This document shows positions 25,587 through 34,599 of a DNA stretch of 64,000 nt, in pieces. Position 1 is the first letter of the stretch; each line of letters opens with the position of its first letter. The stretch covers positions 229,240 to 293,239 of the forward strand of contig JAFDYX010000024.1 of assembly GCA_018267215.1 (NCBI GenBank), in the 5' to 3' direction. A program made the translations under genes and the position numbers. This DNA is from Bacteroidota bacterium (GTDB taxonomy: Bacteria > Bacteroidota > Bacteroidia > Cytophagales > Cyclobacteriaceae). The notes beneath the pieces are model-generated. The model did not search any database, was not told the origin of the DNA, and was given only the letters and a program-made list of their open reading frames with translations.

Positions 25587-25671
25587 ATTTGAAAATTTGA
25601 AAATGAGGTGGGCACTACGAAAGTATGAGCTTATCCAATTTTCAAATTTCTCAATTTTCAAATTTTCAAAT
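25587..25671. repeat. Near-perfect inverted repeat in the murE/mraY junction, without a gene inside
   Basis: The left arm 25587-25607 (ATTTGAAAATTTGAAAATGAG) and right arm 25650-25671 are complementary over 21 of 22 positions (one extra T). They are separated by about 42 bp that also holds a partial extra copy of the right arm (25635-25649). The layout matches the arm-bracketed four-helix-bundle inserts in this operon, but no such gene is present. Confidence 0.65.
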
Positions 25672-25684
25672 CAAAAAATATAGA

Positions 25685-26911
25685 ATGCTGTACTACCTCT
25701 TCACTTATCTCGACAAACACTATAACTTACCCGGTGCGGGGTTGTTTCAATACATCTCGTTCCGGGCAGGCATAGCTGCCGTTCTTTCTTTGTTGATCAC
25801 CATTACTTACGGAAATAAACTAATTTCTTTTTTGAGAAGGAAACAAGTAGGCGAAGACATTCGCGACTTAGGCTTGGAAGGCCAGATGCAAAAAAAGGGA
25901 ACACCCACGATGGGTGGGCTGATTATTATCGCAGCCATTTTAGTGCCTACGCTGCTCATGGCCAAGCTCGACAACGTGTATGTCATCTTGCTCATCGCTA
26001 CAACGGTGTGGCTGGGTCTGATCGGATTTTTGGATGATTACATTAAAGTATTTAAGAAAAATAAAGAAGGGCTTGCCGGCCGGTTTAAAATTGTCGGTCA
26101 GGTAACCATCGGCTTGGTGGTGGGGCTCACCTTATACTTCAGCGAGCACGTAGTGGTACGCCATGTTACCTCTGCTAATGAAGTGGCTACATCGGTGATG
26201 AAAGAAGAGCCGGAGACATCGCTGAAATATGAAGACATCAAGTCAACCAAAACGACAGTACCGTTTTTTAAGAACAACGAATTTGATTACCACCAACTCA
26301 CTCCGTGGCTAAATGAAAATTACACATGGATAGTTTATACATTGATTGTGATCCTCATCATCACAGCCGTTTCAAACGGAGCTAATATTACCGATGGCAT
26401 AGATGGGTTGGCAGCCGGCACCTCAGGTATTATCGGGCTTACGCTGGCCATCTTCGCGTACTTGTCGGGTCGTGTTGACTTCAGCCACTACCTCAATATA
26501 ATGTACATTCCCAACCTGAGCGAACTCGTGATTTTTTGCACAGCCTTTGTGGGCGCGTGTCTCGGGTTCCTCTGGTACAATGCTTACCCCGCGCAAGTGT
26601 TTATGGGCGACACCGGCAGCTTGGCGCTGGGCGGAATCATTGCTGTGATTGCCCTGGCTGTGCGCAAAGAGTTGATGATACCTGTCGTATGTGGTGTTTT
26701 TTTGATTGAAAACATTTCGGTGATCATGCAGGTGTCGTACTTTAAATACACCAAGAAAAAATATGGCGAAGGCAGACGTATTTTCCTGATGTCGCCCTTG
26801 CATCATCATTTTCAGAAAAAAAATATACACGAAGCTAAAATTGTAACACGATTTTGGATCGTGGGAATACTGTTGGCGATTATCAGTTTGGCAACATTAA
26901 AAGTGAGATGA
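25685..26911 (+). CDS. mraY: Phospho-MurNAc-pentapeptide translocase
   Basis: The 408-residue product is MraY, the membrane enzyme that makes lipid I from UDP-MurNAc-pentapeptide and undecaprenyl phosphate. Landmarks are [39 protein letters not shown] and [12 protein letters not shown], followed by SPLHHHFQ. It is longer than the E. coli enzyme (360) because of an extra-membrane insertion of about 50 residues after VVRHVTSAN, a Bacteroidota trait. The ATG at 25685 is chosen; an upstream ATG at 25625 would translate the inverted-repeat arm. Its stop overlaps the murD start (ATGA). Confidence 0.95.
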   Translation: MLYYLFTYLDKHYNLPGAGLFQYISFRAGIAAVLSLLITITYGNKLISFLRRKQVGEDIRDLGLEGQMQKKGTPTMGGLIIIAAILVPTLLMAKLDNVYVILLIATTVWLGLIGFLDDYIKVFKKNKEGLAGRFKIVGQVTIGLVVGLTLYFSEHVVVRHVTSANEVATSVMKEEPETSLKYEDIKSTKTTVPFFKNNEFDYHQLTPWLNENYTWIVYTLIVILIITAVSNGANITDGIDGLAAGTSGIIGLTLAIFAYLSGRVDFSHYLNIMYIPNLSELVIFCTAFVGACLGFLWYNAYPAQVFMGDTGSLALGGIIAVIALAVRKELMIPVVCGVFLIENISVIMQVSYFKYTKKKYGEGRRIFLMSPLHHHFQKKNIHEAKIVTRFWIVGILLAIISLATLKVR

Positions 26912-28260
26912 AACAAAGGGCGGTGATATTGGGTGCAGGAGAAAGCGGAACAGGCGCTGCGCTGCTGGCGCACGTGCAGGGCTATGATGTTTTTGTTTCT
27001 GATCAGGGCACGATTAAAGAAAAATATAAATCAGAATTAGCTTCAAAAGCTATTGCTTGGGAAGAGGGGAAACATTCTGAAGAAAAAATATTGTCGGCCG
27101 ATGTGATTGTGAAAAGCCCGGGTATCCCGGAGAAAGCCGAGATCATTAAAAAAGCAAAAGCAAAAAATATTTCCATCATAGATGAGATTGAATTTGCATT
27201 TCAATTCCTGAAAGGGAAAGTGATAGCCATTACTGGCACCAACGGTAAAACTACTACTACGTTACTCACCTATCATTTATTAAAGCAGGCTGGTCTTAAT
27301 GTGGCGCTGGCGGGCAATGTGGGCGAGAGCCTGGCCAAGAAAGTGGCTACGCAGAGTTATAATTGGTATGTAGTAGAGATGAGCAGTTTTCAGTTAGATG
27401 GAATCAAATCATTCCGCCCTGACATTGGAATATTGTTGAACATCACACCCGATCATCTGGATCGGTATGAGTACCAACTTCAGAATTATATCAACTCCAA
27501 ATTCAGGTTGGTTCAAAACATGAAGCCCACCGATCGGTTTATTTATTATTCTGATGATCCGGTGATCACAAAAGAAACTGCCAACCGAAAATTTATTCCT
27601 CAACCTCTTCGCATTTCTTTAAAGAATCAATCTTGTGAAGCCTATTATGATGGGCATGAGATGCGGTTTTCATTTGATGGCAACGAATTTGGTGTAGAAC
27701 AAAAAGACACCACACTGAAAGGATCACACAATTTAATTAACACGATGAGTGCGGTAGCTGCTGCCCGCATAGCAGGTGTGCCGGTTGATTCTATCAGGCG
27801 TGGCTTGAAGACATTTAAAAATGCACCGCACCGGCTTGAGTCTGTTGGGGTAATCAATGGCATCGAATTCGTCAACGACTCCAAAGCTACCAATGTAGAT
27901 TCGGTAGTATATGCGCTGGGAAGTTATACCGGTCCACTCGTTTGGATTGCCGGAGGCATTGACAAAGGCAACGACTACAAACTGATAGAAGAGGAAGTAC
28001 GGAAAAAAGTACGCACGCTGATTTGCTTAGGCAAAGATAATTCCAAGCTACATCAGGCATTCGACCGCGTGGTGAAGGAAGTGCAGGAAACACAAAGTGT
28101 AAAAGAGTTGGTAAGTATGGCTTTGCAGGCAGCACAAAAAGGCGATGTGGTGCTGCTGTCTCCGGCTTGTGCCAGTTTTGATTTATTTAAAAACTACGAA
28201 GACCGGGGCAATCAGTTTAGGGAAGCAGTGGCTGAATTAAAAAAGAAGGTGGAGTGCTGA
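26908..28260 (+). CDS. murD: UDP-MurNAc-L-alanine:D-glutamate ligase
   Basis: The 450-residue product is MurD, adding D-glutamate to UDP-MurNAc-L-Ala. It shows the N-terminal [16 protein letters not shown], the ATP motif [12 protein letters not shown], and later [19 protein letters not shown] and [19 protein letters not shown]. The ATG at 26908 overlaps the mraY stop by four bases (ATGA), indicating coupled translation. An upstream in-frame ATG inside mraY was rejected. A four-helix-bundle gene is inserted after it, before ftsW. Confidence 0.96.
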   Translation: MKQRAVILGAGESGTGAALLAHVQGYDVFVSDQGTIKEKYKSELASKAIAWEEGKHSEEKILSADVIVKSPGIPEKAEIIKKAKAKNISIIDEIEFAFQFLKGKVIAITGTNGKTTTTLLTYHLLKQAGLNVALAGNVGESLAKKVATQSYNWYVVEMSSFQLDGIKSFRPDIGILLNITPDHLDRYEYQLQNYINSKFRLVQNMKPTDRFIYYSDDPVITKETANRKFIPQPLRISLKNQSCEAYYDGHEMRFSFDGNEFGVEQKDTTLKGSHNLINTMSAVAAARIAGVPVDSIRRGLKTFKNAPHRLESVGVINGIEFVNDSKATNVDSVVYALGSYTGPLVWIAGGIDKGNDYKLIEEEVRKKVRTLICLGKDNSKLHQAFDRVVKEVQETQSVKELVSMALQAAQKGDVVLLSPACASFDLFKNYEDRGNQFREAVAELKKKVEC

Positions 28261-28300
28261 AGTAGAAGATAGAATACAGAAGAAAGAAGTTAGAATTAGA
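28261..28300 (+). repeat. Left purine-rich arm around the second four-helix-bundle gene
   Basis: This AGTAGAAGATAGAATACAGA-type stretch starts right after the murD stop. It is complementary, with gaps, to the pyrimidine-rich 28693-28730. Low sequence complexity weakens the case. Confidence 0.4.
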
Positions 28301-28321
28301 ATTTAGAATATAAAATAGAAG

Positions 28322-28681
28322 ATGGAGAGAAGACCTGCACAGACGTTTAGAGATTTGATTGTTTGGCAAATGACACATCAATTAGTTTTGAATGTGCATG
28401 CGATGACGCAATCATTTCCGAAAGAAGAAATATATGGATTAACATCTCAGATTAGAAGATCATCAGTTTCTGTTGCAGCCAACATCGTAGAGGGTTTCAA
28501 GAAAAAAGGAAAGAGAGATAAGTTAAGGTTTATGAATATCTCTCAAGGCTCGTTAGCTGAAACGATGTACTACCTCATCTTGGTAAATGATTTAAACTAT
28601 TTTAAAACAGACCCATTGTTGGGCGATGCTGTTGAAGTAGAAAAAATTTTAGAATCATACAGGAATGCTTTTAATAAATGA
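28322..28681 (+). CDS. Four-helix-bundle protein of the S23 / 23S-intervening-sequence family (second copy)
   Basis: The 119-residue product has the family landmarks FRDLIVWQMTHQLVLNVHAM, IYGLTSQIRRSSVSVAANIV and RFMNISQGSLAETMYYLIL. It is a clear relative, but not a recent duplicate, of the protein at 20294-20656. It is placed between murD and ftsW on the operon's strand. Purine-rich and pyrimidine-rich arms that can pair (28261-28300 with 28693-28730) lie on either side, as expected if the segment could be folded out of the polycistronic RNA. Function is unknown. Confidence 0.88.
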   Translation: MERRPAQTFRDLIVWQMTHQLVLNVHAMTQSFPKEEIYGLTSQIRRSSVSVAANIVEGFKKKGKRDKLRFMNISQGSLAETMYYLILVNDLNYFKTDPLLGDAVEVEKILESYRNAFNK

Positions 28682-28692
28682 AAACCTCACAA

Positions 28693-28730
28693 CCTATATT
28701 CTTACTTCTTATTTCTTATTTCTTACTACT
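28693..28730 (+). repeat. Right pyrimidine-rich arm
   Basis: The reverse complement begins AGTAGTAAGAAATAAGAAAT, matching the left arm at 28261 with small gaps. It ends eight bases before the ftsW start. Confidence 0.4.
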
Positions 28731-28738
28731 GCTTTGTT

Positions 28739-29917
28739 ATGAGACTCAGTAAAATAAAACAATGGCTTGACGAGAATTTGCAAGGCGACCGCGTGATCTG
28801 GGCGGTGGTCTTCGCTTTGTCGCTTATCAGCATGTTGGTAGTGTATAGTTCGGTGGGCACATTGGCTTTTAGAAAAACAACTACAGCCGAATGGTACTTA
28901 CTCAAGCACACATCTATGATTGTTTTGGGGTTAGCGGCCATGTGGGTAGCGCATAAAATTGACTATCGTTATTATTCCAAGCTTTCACGTTTTGCGTTGT
29001 GGCTCAGTGTTCCGCTATTGTTGTACACACTCAAATTCGGAGTGAGCATCAACGATGCATCACGCTGGATCAAAGTACCTATTTTCGGATCTTTTCAGCC
29101 GTCTGATTTTGCCAGCCTGGCGCTGATCATCAATTTGGCGAGCATGCTCTCCAAGAAACAACAAAATATTGAAGACATAAAAGAAGCGCTCATCCCCATG
29201 CTGCTATGGTGCGGAGCTATCTGCGGTTTGATTGCGCTGACCAATCTCTCCAGTGCCGTGTTGTTGTTTGCTACATGCATGTTGGTGATGTTTATTGGCC
29301 GCGTACCTGTAAAGTATCTGGCCATGTTGGTATTGGTGGGTTTGTTGGCAGGAGCCGCAGCCTTGAAGTTGGGTGTGCGCGGAGAAACTGCCAAGCACCG
29401 GGTAATGAGCTTTATCAATGGAAGCGAGCTCCCGTTTCAGGCAAAGCAGGGTAGGATAGCAGTAGCTACAGGAGGATTATTAGGTAAAGGCCCGGGCAAC
29501 AGTGAACAAAGAAATATTCTACCCGATGCTTTTTCAGATTTTATTTATGCCATCGTCATCGAAGAGTATGGACTGGTGGGTGGTATTGTTGTGGTAGTAC
29601 TTTACCTCGTGTTGTTACACCGCGGTATGAAGGCTGCCTATAACAGCGAACGTGCCTTCGGTGGTTTGCTGTCGGCAGGTTTAAGTTTTGATTTAGTCTG
29701 TCAGGCTATGGTGAACATGGGTGTGGTGGTAGGGCTGGGACCCATTACCGGCCAACCGTTGCCACTTATCAGTATGGGAGGAACCGCGCTGGTATTTACC
29801 GGCATATCAATCGGAATTATTTTGAGTGTAAGCCGGGGAGAGCAAGATAAAAACTGGGGACAAGAACCAACTACCCCTGAAGCAGAAAGTAAAAACATAG
29901 AAGCAAAAGCAGCATAG
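28739..29917 (+). CDS. ftsW: Septal peptidoglycan polymerase FtsW
   Basis: The 392-residue product is a SEDS-family glycosyltransferase with about ten membrane helices. Landmarks include VYSSVGTLAF, the lipid-II pocket region WIKVPIFGSFQPSDFA, FSDFIYAIVIEEYGLVGG and GQPLPLISMGGTALV. It polymerises glycan strands at the septum with the transpeptidase FtsI. Its stop shares one base with the GTG start of murG. The upstream neighbour is the inserted four-helix-bundle gene. Confidence 0.95.
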   Translation: MRLSKIKQWLDENLQGDRVIWAVVFALSLISMLVVYSSVGTLAFRKTTTAEWYLLKHTSMIVLGLAAMWVAHKIDYRYYSKLSRFALWLSVPLLLYTLKFGVSINDASRWIKVPIFGSFQPSDFASLALIINLASMLSKKQQNIEDIKEALIPMLLWCGAICGLIALTNLSSAVLLFATCMLVMFIGRVPVKYLAMLVLVGLLAGAAALKLGVRGETAKHRVMSFINGSELPFQAKQGRIAVATGGLLGKGPGNSEQRNILPDAFSDFIYAIVIEEYGLVGGIVVVVLYLVLLHRGMKAAYNSERAFGGLLSAGLSFDLVCQAMVNMGVVVGLGPITGQPLPLISMGGTALVFTGISIGIILSVSRGEQDKNWGQEPTTPEAESKNIEAKAA

Positions 29918-31029
29918 TGGCAGCACAACAACCATATCGGATAATTATTAGCGGAGGCGGAACCGGGGGTCATATCTTTCCGGCTATTTCCATTGCCAAT
30001 AAATTTAAAGAACGCCATCCCGATGCCGATATTCTTTTTGTCGGTGCCAAAGGAAAGATGGAGATGGTGCGGGTGCCCGAGGCAGGTTATAAAATCATTG
30101 GCTTGTGGATCAGCGGGCTGCAACGAAAACTCACGTTGTCTAACTTACTGTTTCCATTCAAGTTACTGAGCAGCTACTGGAAGGCAGGCACGATCATCAA
30201 AAAATTTAAACCGCACGCAGTTATCGGTACGGGCGGTTATGCCAGCGGGCCGATCATGCTGGCAGCTACACGCCATCGGATACCATCTGTGATACAAGAA
30301 CAAAATTCCTACGCGGGGCTGACCAATAAACAGTTGGGGAGCAAAGTGCAGCGGGTATGTGTGGCCTATGCAGGAATGGAAAAATATTTTCCGAAAGAAA
30401 AATTGAGAATGACCGGCAACCCCGTACGCAAAGATTTATTAACGATTGATTCCAAGAAAGAACGTGCGTTGGCACACTTTGGATTTGCCACCAGTGCGCG
30501 TACACTGTTGATTTTAGGAGGTAGCCAAGGTGCGCGAACCATCAACGAAAGCATGTTAAACCATATTGATAAACTGCTCGATGCACAAGTGCAGGTGATA
30601 TGGCAAACAGGAAAATTTTATTATGAGCATGTGAAGGGGCAACTCAATGGCCGCGATTTGCGCAGCGTTCGCATTCATGATTTTATTCAGATCATGGACA
30701 TGGCTTATGCGGCTGCCGATGTAGTTGTTTCGCGGGCGGGGGCATTAGCTATTTCAGAATTATGTCTGGCAAAAAAACCGAGCATACTGGTGCCGTCACC
30801 CAATGTGGCCGAAGACCATCAAACGAAAAATGCCTTGTCGTTGGTAGAATTGAACGCAGCCGTTTTGGTACACGATGAAGCAGCACGCGAAAAGTTGGTG
30901 GATGAAGCACTTAAACTACTGTTTGATAAACCCCGTTGCGAAGAGTTGAGCAAAAATATTTCGGCATTGGCCAAACCCCATGCCACTGATGAAATTGTAG
31001 ATGAAATAGAAAAAGTATTAGCAAACTAA
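29917..31029 (+). CDS. murG: Lipid II synthase (UDP-GlcNAc transferase) MurG
   Basis: The 370-residue product is MurG, transferring GlcNAc from UDP-GlcNAc to lipid I at the inner membrane face. It has SGGGTGGHIFPAISIA at the N-terminus, GTGGYASGPIML, QEQNSYAGLTNK, GGSQGARTIN and SRAGALAISEL. Translation starts with GTG overlapping the ftsW TAG by one base. An in-frame ATG farther in would delete the glycine-rich loop region, so GTG is preferred. Confidence 0.96.
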   Translation: MAAQQPYRIIISGGGTGGHIFPAISIANKFKERHPDADILFVGAKGKMEMVRVPEAGYKIIGLWISGLQRKLTLSNLLFPFKLLSSYWKAGTIIKKFKPHAVIGTGGYASGPIMLAATRHRIPSVIQEQNSYAGLTNKQLGSKVQRVCVAYAGMEKYFPKEKLRMTGNPVRKDLLTIDSKKERALAHFGFATSARTLLILGGSQGARTINESMLNHIDKLLDAQVQVIWQTGKFYYEHVKGQLNGRDLRSVRIHDFIQIMDMAYAAADVVVSRAGALAISELCLAKKPSILVPSPNVAEDHQTKNALSLVELNAAVLVHDEAAREKLVDEALKLLFDKPRCEELSKNISALAKPHATDEIVDEIEKVLAN

Positions 31030-31050
31030 AAAAGTTTAACAACAACTGCA

Positions 31051-32430
31051 TTGAACCTGAAAAACTACGATAGCATTTATTTTCTCGGCATAGGCGGCAT
31101 AGGCATGAGCGCGCTGGCCCGGTGGTTTAAACATGCTGGCTTGAGAGTGTCGGGCTACGATCGCACCGCTACCCCACTTACACACGAGCTGATGGATGAG
31201 GGAATGGAAATCCATTTTGAAGATAAGATAGAGTTTATACCCGGCAACTTCACCAAAGAAAAAACACTGGTGGTATTTACACCTGCCATCCCGAAAGACC
31301 ATAAAGAATATAATTACCTGAAGGCACAGGGATTTACGATTGTTAAACGGTCGGAGGTATTGGGCATGCTTACTAAAAATTATAAAACAGTAGCAGTGGC
31401 AGGCACACATGGTAAAACTACTACATCTTCTTTAATCGCCCACATCCTGAAAACAGCCGGCAAAGATATGGTGGCATTTCTCGGAGGCATTACAGCTAAT
31501 TATAATTCTAACCTCGTGATGCACGGCAAGGTAAATGAACACACGCTCATGGTAGCAGAAGCTGATGAGTTTGATCGTTCGTTTTTGCGGCTCTTTCCAG
31601 AAATGGCCGTAGTTACTTCTGCCGATGCCGACCATTTGGATATTTATGGAGATCATCTGCAGATGCTTTCTGCTTACAAAGAATTTATCAGTCAAGTTAA
31701 TAAAGGCGGGTACTTGGCCATCCACGAATCTGTGGCGCTGCTGGCAGACGAAAAAAAGCAAATTGTAAAAGAAACGTATGGCACCAACCGCGGTCAGTAT
31801 TTTGCCAGCAACATCCGGGCGCAACATGGGTTTTTTCAATTCGATCTGAATGGCCCGGGATTAAAACTTGAAAACATACAGTTGGGTGTGCCCGGGTTCC
31901 ACAACATGGAAAACGCCATAGCCGCTACCATGGTAGCCATGAAGTTGGGTATAGAGGATGATATTATTCGCGAAGCCTTGGCATCATTCAGTGGTGTGAA
32001 GCGCAGGTTTGAATTTATCATCCGCGATCAGAGTTTGGTATTCATTGATGACTACGCTCATCACCCCGCAGAGATCGAAGCCTTTTTAAAATCGCTGAAG
32101 TCTATGTATGCCGGAAAAAAAATTACGGCAGTATTTCAGCCACACTTATTTACCCGCACCAGAGATTTTGCCGAAGATTTTTCGAAGGCACTGAGCCTGG
32201 CCGATGAGTTGTTGCTGCTCGATATTTACCCGGCACGCGAGCTGCCGATTCCGGGAGTTACCAGCGATCTGTTGTTTAACAACATCACCAGTCCCGTTAA
32301 GATGCGCTGTACTAAGAATGACTTGCTGCAAAAATTAAGTGCACTGAAAATAGAAGTACTGGCTACGGTAGGAGCTGGAGATATAGACACGATGGTAAGG
32401 CCGATCAAAGAAATGTTGAAGAAAAAATGA
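31051..32430 (+). CDS. murC: UDP-MurNAc:L-alanine ligase
   Basis: The 459-residue product is MurC, the first of the Mur ligases. It shows YFLGIGGIGMSALARWF, the ATP motif AGTHGKTTTSSLIA, AEADEFDRSFL, TSADADHLDIYG, and IDDYAHHPAEIEAFL. The start is a rare TTG (MNLKNYDSI); no in-frame ATG precedes the conserved glycine loop. It begins 21 bp after murG and its end overlaps ftsQ by four bases (ATGA). Confidence 0.95.
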   Translation: MNLKNYDSIYFLGIGGIGMSALARWFKHAGLRVSGYDRTATPLTHELMDEGMEIHFEDKIEFIPGNFTKEKTLVVFTPAIPKDHKEYNYLKAQGFTIVKRSEVLGMLTKNYKTVAVAGTHGKTTTSSLIAHILKTAGKDMVAFLGGITANYNSNLVMHGKVNEHTLMVAEADEFDRSFLRLFPEMAVVTSADADHLDIYGDHLQMLSAYKEFISQVNKGGYLAIHESVALLADEKKQIVKETYGTNRGQYFASNIRAQHGFFQFDLNGPGLKLENIQLGVPGFHNMENAIAATMVAMKLGIEDDIIREALASFSGVKRRFEFIIRDQSLVFIDDYAHHPAEIEAFLKSLKSMYAGKKITAVFQPHLFTRTRDFAEDFSKALSLADELLLLDIYPARELPIPGVTSDLLFNNITSPVKMRCTKNDLLQKLSALKIEVLATVGAGDIDTMVRPIKEMLKKK

Positions 32431-33191
32431 AGTGGAAAATTAACATACGCAGAGAAATAGCCGTGGTAGCTACCCTGGTAGGAGTTTCCTTTCTGGTGGC
32501 ATTCAGCGAGCGGAGACTGAGCAACAATGTGTGCCGCGAGGTGGCCATTGAAATAGACAACAATCAGGAAAATCATTTCTTAGATGAAGCAGATGTGTTG
32601 AAGTTGGTAGATAATTCAGGCGTTGCTATCAAAGGAAGCAGCATCAACCACATCAACTTGAAAGAGATTGAAGGGAAGCTGAAGTATGATAAACACATAG
32701 CCGATGCTCAATTGTTCAGCGACTTAAAAGGAAACCTGACTGTAAATGTAAAATTGCGCAGGCCGGTTGCACGCATTGTGCAGCAAGATGCTCCCGATGC
32801 CTACATTGCAGAAGATGGCGTAGTAATGCCCATGAGCGAAAAATATACTTCGCGTGTGTTGCTTCTGAGTGGGGCGTTCATGAAAAGATTACTCGAAACT
32901 CAAAACCTCTCAACCACGGCAGAAGGAAAACAAATTCTGGAGATGATCGAATTTGTAAACCAAAATAAATTTTGGAAAGCACAGATTGCCCAAATGGATG
33001 TGAACAGCGAAGGAAAGATTATTCTCTATCCTGAAATATCGGCACAGAAAGTAGAGTTTGGACGTGCCGAAAATATCGAGCAAAAATTTGACAAGCTGAT
33101 GCTTTTCTACAAACGCATTTTGCCGCAACGTGGATGGACAAAATATGCGCGGGTAAATCTGGAATACGAAGGACAAATTATTGCTGAATAA
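32427..33191 (+). CDS. ftsQ: Cell division protein FtsQ
   Basis: The 254-residue product has a short basic cytoplasmic tail, one membrane helix (about 9-27, IAVVATLVGVSFLVAF), a POTRA-like segment (about 45-110, FLDEADVLKLVDNSG through NLTVNVKLRRPVARI) and a beta-rich FtsQ domain. FtsQ is the periplasmic hub of the division complex, binding FtsL and FtsB. Sequence conservation is weak as usual; layout and its place between murC and ftsA support the call. Confidence 0.88.
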   Translation: MKWKINIRREIAVVATLVGVSFLVAFSERRLSNNVCREVAIEIDNNQENHFLDEADVLKLVDNSGVAIKGSSINHINLKEIEGKLKYDKHIADAQLFSDLKGNLTVNVKLRRPVARIVQQDAPDAYIAEDGVVMPMSEKYTSRVLLLSGAFMKRLLETQNLSTTAEGKQILEMIEFVNQNKFWKAQIAQMDVNSEGKIILYPEISAQKVEFGRAENIEQKFDKLMLFYKRILPQRGWTKYARVNLEYEGQIIAE

Positions 33192-33248
33192 TGAACCAAC
33201 TCAATAACCACATAAATAAATAAACAGACAACCACTAAACTACTGAAT

Positions 33249-34556
33249 ATGGAAAACGAAAAAATAATTGTAGGCCTCGACATTGGCACCACTAAAATCT
33301 GCGCTATCGTAGGCCGTAAAAATGAGTTCGGAAAACTTGAAGTGCTGGGCATGGGCAAGGCCGAGAGCGAAGGCGTAATCAAAGGCATTGTCGTCAACAT
33401 CGAAAAAACGGTCTTCGCCATCGGCAAGGCTATCAAAGAAGCCAGCGACATGAGCGGCATTGACATCGGTGTGGTAAACGTAGGCATCGCTGGCCAGCAC
33501 ATCCGCAGTTCCATTCATCACGGCAGCATCACACGCACTTCTAACGAAGACGAAGTGAGCATTGAAGATGTGAACCGGCTTACCGAAGATATGTATCGCA
33601 TCGTGATACCGCCCGGCAGCGAAATCATTCACGTAATGCCGCAAGACTATATCGTGGATTACGAAGAAAACATCAAAGACCCCGTTGGTATGAGTGGGAT
33701 GAAGTTGGAGGCAGACTTTCACATCATCACTGCACAAACAAGTGCTATCAATAATATCAATAAATGTGTCAGACGCACTGGCCTCGAAATTGAAGACCTG
33801 ATTTTGGAGCCGCTCAGTTCCAGCCTGGCAGTATTGAGCGAAGAAGAAAAAGAAGCCGGTGTATGTTTGATTGATATCGGTGGAGGAACCACAGACATAG
33901 CAGTGTTTCACGACAACATTATCCGCCATACGGCCGTCATCCCATTTGGTGGAAACATTCTGACAGACGACATACGCGAAGGCTTGAAGGTAATGGTAAA
34001 GCAGGCCGAACAATTAAAAACACGCTTTGGAAAAGCGATTGCCGAAGAAGCCAACACAAATGAAATTGTTTCCATTCCCGGCATCCGCAACCGCACGGCC
34101 AAAGAAATTTCTGTTAAAACATTGAGTAGCATTATTCAGGCTCGTATGGAAGAAATTATTGAGATGGCTCACACAGAAATTATCAACTCCGGATTTGAAA
34201 GTAAACTGGCAGGCGGCATTGTGATTACAGGTGGTGGCGCTCAGTTGGCATGTCTGAAACAATTAGTGGAGTACATGACGGGTATGGATGTGCGCATCGG
34301 CTATCCCAATGAACACTTAGGCAAGAGCAAACTCGAAGCCGTGAAGAGCCCTATGTATGCCACAGCCGTAGGCTTGGTGCTGGCAGGCTTCCGTTCATTA
34401 GATGATCGTGAAGACCGTTACCGCGAGAAGATGGCCGAAGTAAAACCCAATGTAAAAACTAAAAGGCCTAACCCTACATCAGATTTTTTCTCCAGCATTA
34501 TACAAAAGACAAAAGGCTTGCTGATTGATGACTTGGGAGATAAAAATGAATATTAA
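33249..34556 (+). CDS. ftsA: Cell division protein FtsA
   Basis: The 435-residue product is the actin-like FtsA. It has the phosphate-binding loop VGLDIGTTKICAIVG, the 1C domain after about residue 85, the second phosphate loop CLIDIGGGTTDIAVF, the adenosine motif GIVITGGGAQLACL and a C-terminal positively charged membrane-targeting tail (IIQKTKGLL). It tethers FtsZ filaments to the membrane and signals to FtsW/FtsI. It begins 57 bp after ftsQ, the largest spacer between core genes apart from those with inserts. Confidence 0.96.
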   Translation: MENEKIIVGLDIGTTKICAIVGRKNEFGKLEVLGMGKAESEGVIKGIVVNIEKTVFAIGKAIKEASDMSGIDIGVVNVGIAGQHIRSSIHHGSITRTSNEDEVSIEDVNRLTEDMYRIVIPPGSEIIHVMPQDYIVDYEENIKDPVGMSGMKLEADFHIITAQTSAINNINKCVRRTGLEIEDLILEPLSSSLAVLSEEEKEAGVCLIDIGGGTTDIAVFHDNIIRHTAVIPFGGNILTDDIREGLKVMVKQAEQLKTRFGKAIAEEANTNEIVSIPGIRNRTAKEISVKTLSSIIQARMEEIIEMAHTEIINSGFESKLAGGIVITGGGAQLACLKQLVEYMTGMDVRIGYPNEHLGKSKLEAVKSPMYATAVGLVLAGFRSLDDREDRYREKMAEVKPNVKTKRPNPTSDFFSSIIQKTKGLLIDDLGDKNEY

Positions 34557-34599
34557 ACTTTGAACGTAAACCATAAACAACCGCTAAATACATAAAGTC

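Noticed and set aside
25625-25684. Upstream start for mraY
   Set aside because: The extra 20 residues are the translation of an inverted-repeat arm and do not belong to MraY.
33240-34013. 257-codon open frame on the minus strand opposite ftsA
   Set aside because: It lies wholly within the strongly supported ftsA gene, has no recognisable domain and reflects codon bias on the coding strand.
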